64,000 bases of DNA, from NCBI RefSeq assembly GCF_900155645.1, contig NZ_LT706985.1, positions 930,001-994,000 of the forward strand, written 5' to 3'. Below, one piece after another: positions 63,151-64,000 of the stretch. Below the pieces are notes generated by a model that was not told where the DNA came from, searched no databases, and saw nothing but the letters and a program-made list of their open reading frames with translations. A program made the translations under genes and the position numbers. Each line of letters starts with the position of its first letter. The stretch's first letter is position 1. The stretch comes from Vaginimicrobium propionicum (lineage in GTDB: Bacteria; Actinomycetota; Actinomycetes; Propionibacteriales; Propionibacteriaceae).

Positions 63151-64000
63151 ACCGAACCCCCAAGATTGCGTCAACTGCATCAGCGATTTGGCTAGGGGCT
63201 TGACTGTCAGAGCCATCATCGGCAAGAGTGCTTGCCGTCCAATCATCAACGACTCGCATTGCTTGCGGAGTGTTCAAATTGTTTCGGACGGCTCGCCGAA
63301 GCTGGCTAATCACTGGATCCGCCGGGGCGCCAGATCTAGCAGCAAATGCTGCCCGCCAAGCATCCATACGTCTTTGAGCTTGCTCTAGATCGTGGAGTGA
63401 CCATTCCCAATCCTGGTCGAACGGATGATTCAACAAGGCGAGACGAATCACCATCGGGTTGTGGCCGCGAGCCATTAACCTTGAGACCATTTCAAGGTTG
63501 CCTTTTGTTTTACTCATTTTTTCGCCGTCTAACCCCACCATGCCGACGTGCACATAGGCTTGGGCGAATGCATGTCCTAAACCAAGCGACTGCGCATTAC
63601 ACATTTCATGATGCGGGAACACTAAATCACGTCCCCCGCCTTGAACCGAGAAGTTGAATCCTAAACGGTTTAGCGCTGTTGCAGTGCATTCTATATGCCA
63701 CCCCGGGCGTCCCTTACCTAACGCGCTATCCCAAGCTGGCTCGCCTGGTCTAGCCAAACGCCAAACGAGTGCGTCTAGTGGGTCTTTTTTTTCTAAGCGT
63801 TCAGGGTCGCCACCGTGCTCAGCAAAACTTGCGATCATTGAATCTTTGTCCAGGTTGCCAACCTGCCCGAAACCGTCAATTTTGCTGGATCTGAAATACC
63901 AATCAGGGTATTTCGCGTCATCAATCTGATAGATCCAACCGTCAGCGCGTAGTTCAGTGACCATGTCTACCACCTCGGGTATTACCGCGGTAGCTGGCAC
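63143..64000 (-). CDS. mshC: Mycothiol ligase MshC (L-cysteine:GlcN-Ins ligase), partial
   Basis: C-terminal 285 residues of a cysteinyl-tRNA-synthetase-like ligase that joins cysteine to glucosaminyl-inositol in mycothiol synthesis. Seen: GRPGWHIECTATALNRLG, the metal-site segment FPHHEMCNAQS, and the KMSKS-type loop GEKMSKTKGNL. A tRNA-binding C-terminal domain, needed in true cysteinyl-tRNA synthetases, is too short here, which favours MshC. The N-terminus lies outside the window. Mycothiol is confined to actinobacteria. Confidence 0.88.
   Translation of the reverse strand: MPATAVIPEVVDMVTELRADGWIYQIDDAKYPDWYFRSSKIDGFGQVGNLDKDSMIASFAEHGGDPERLEKKDPLDALVWRLARPGEPAWDSALGKGRPGWHIECTATALNRLGFNFSVQGGGRDLVFPHHEMCNAQSLGLGHAFAQAYVHVGMVGLDGEKMSKTKGNLEMVSRLMARGHNPMVIRLALLNHPFDQDWEWSLHDLEQAQRRMDAWRAAFAARSGAPADPVISQLRRAVRNNLNTPQAMRVVDDWTASTLADDGSDSQAPSQIADAVDAILGVRFS

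Overview
The window looks like a chromosomal segment of a low-to-medium G+C actinobacterium, probably of the Actinomycetaceae. This rests on actinobacterial markers (rbpA, whiA, a mycothiol ligase mshC fragment, a mycothiol-type maleylpyruvate isomerase homologue), the 16S rRNA sequence read by eye, and the conserved block uvrA-uvrC-rapZ-yvcK-whiA-gap-pgk-tpiA-secG-rbpA. The genus cannot be fixed from reading alone.

Layout. 1-5 kb: end of a membrane pyrophosphatase, a gluconokinase-like FGGY kinase, transaldolase and 6-phosphogluconolactonase. 5-11.6 kb (minus strand): an alpha-glucoside operon with a lipoprotein binding protein, two permeases and two GH13 glucosidases, and no ATPase gene. 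11.6-23.4 kb (minus): rbpA, secG, lower glycolysis, the whiA/yvcK/rapZ trio, then uvrC and uvrA. 23.5-29.6 kb: a thiol-linked gene pair, terC behind a likely manganese riboswitch, uvrB, a short-chain dehydrogenase and coaE. 29.3-36.2 kb: an accessory island bounded by two diverged 616-bp direct repeats. 36.8-42.3 kb (minus): a full rRNA operon (16S-23S-5S) with tandem terminators. 42.6-51.3 kb: a CapA-like lipoprotein, then tyrS and the arginine cluster argC-J-B-D-R-H. 51.3-64 kb: a TetR/aminotransferase divergent pair, a PEBP protein, pheST, a SpoU methyltransferase, infC-rpmI-rplT, hisG-hisE, ftsH, and part of mshC.

The accessory island is the unusual region. It carries a single-chain protein joining an AbiEi-type antitoxin domain to an AbiEii-type nucleotidyltransferase toxin domain, under a palindrome that overlaps its own -10 box. 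Around it lie an integrase pseudogene, a broken relaxase-type primase (Toprim) fragment, an IS3-family element, and a frameshifted actinobacterial HTH protein. The flanking repeats each span the end of a nucleoside phosphorylase gene and the start of coaE, so one full copy of each gene survives. That is the pattern left by single-crossover integration of a circular element carrying its own diverged copy of this locus.

Other features recur outside the island. Many genes appear to be leaderless, with a TANNNT hexamer six or seven bases before the start codon and no ribosome binding site. All six convergent gene pairs outside the island overlap or lie within six bases of each other. Regulatory structures include a palindrome holding both -10 boxes of tetR and its divergent neighbour, an 11-bp inverted repeat that contains the ftsH ribosome binding site, tandem ArgR-like boxes at argC, and an attenuator-like leader before infC, which itself seems to start with AUC.
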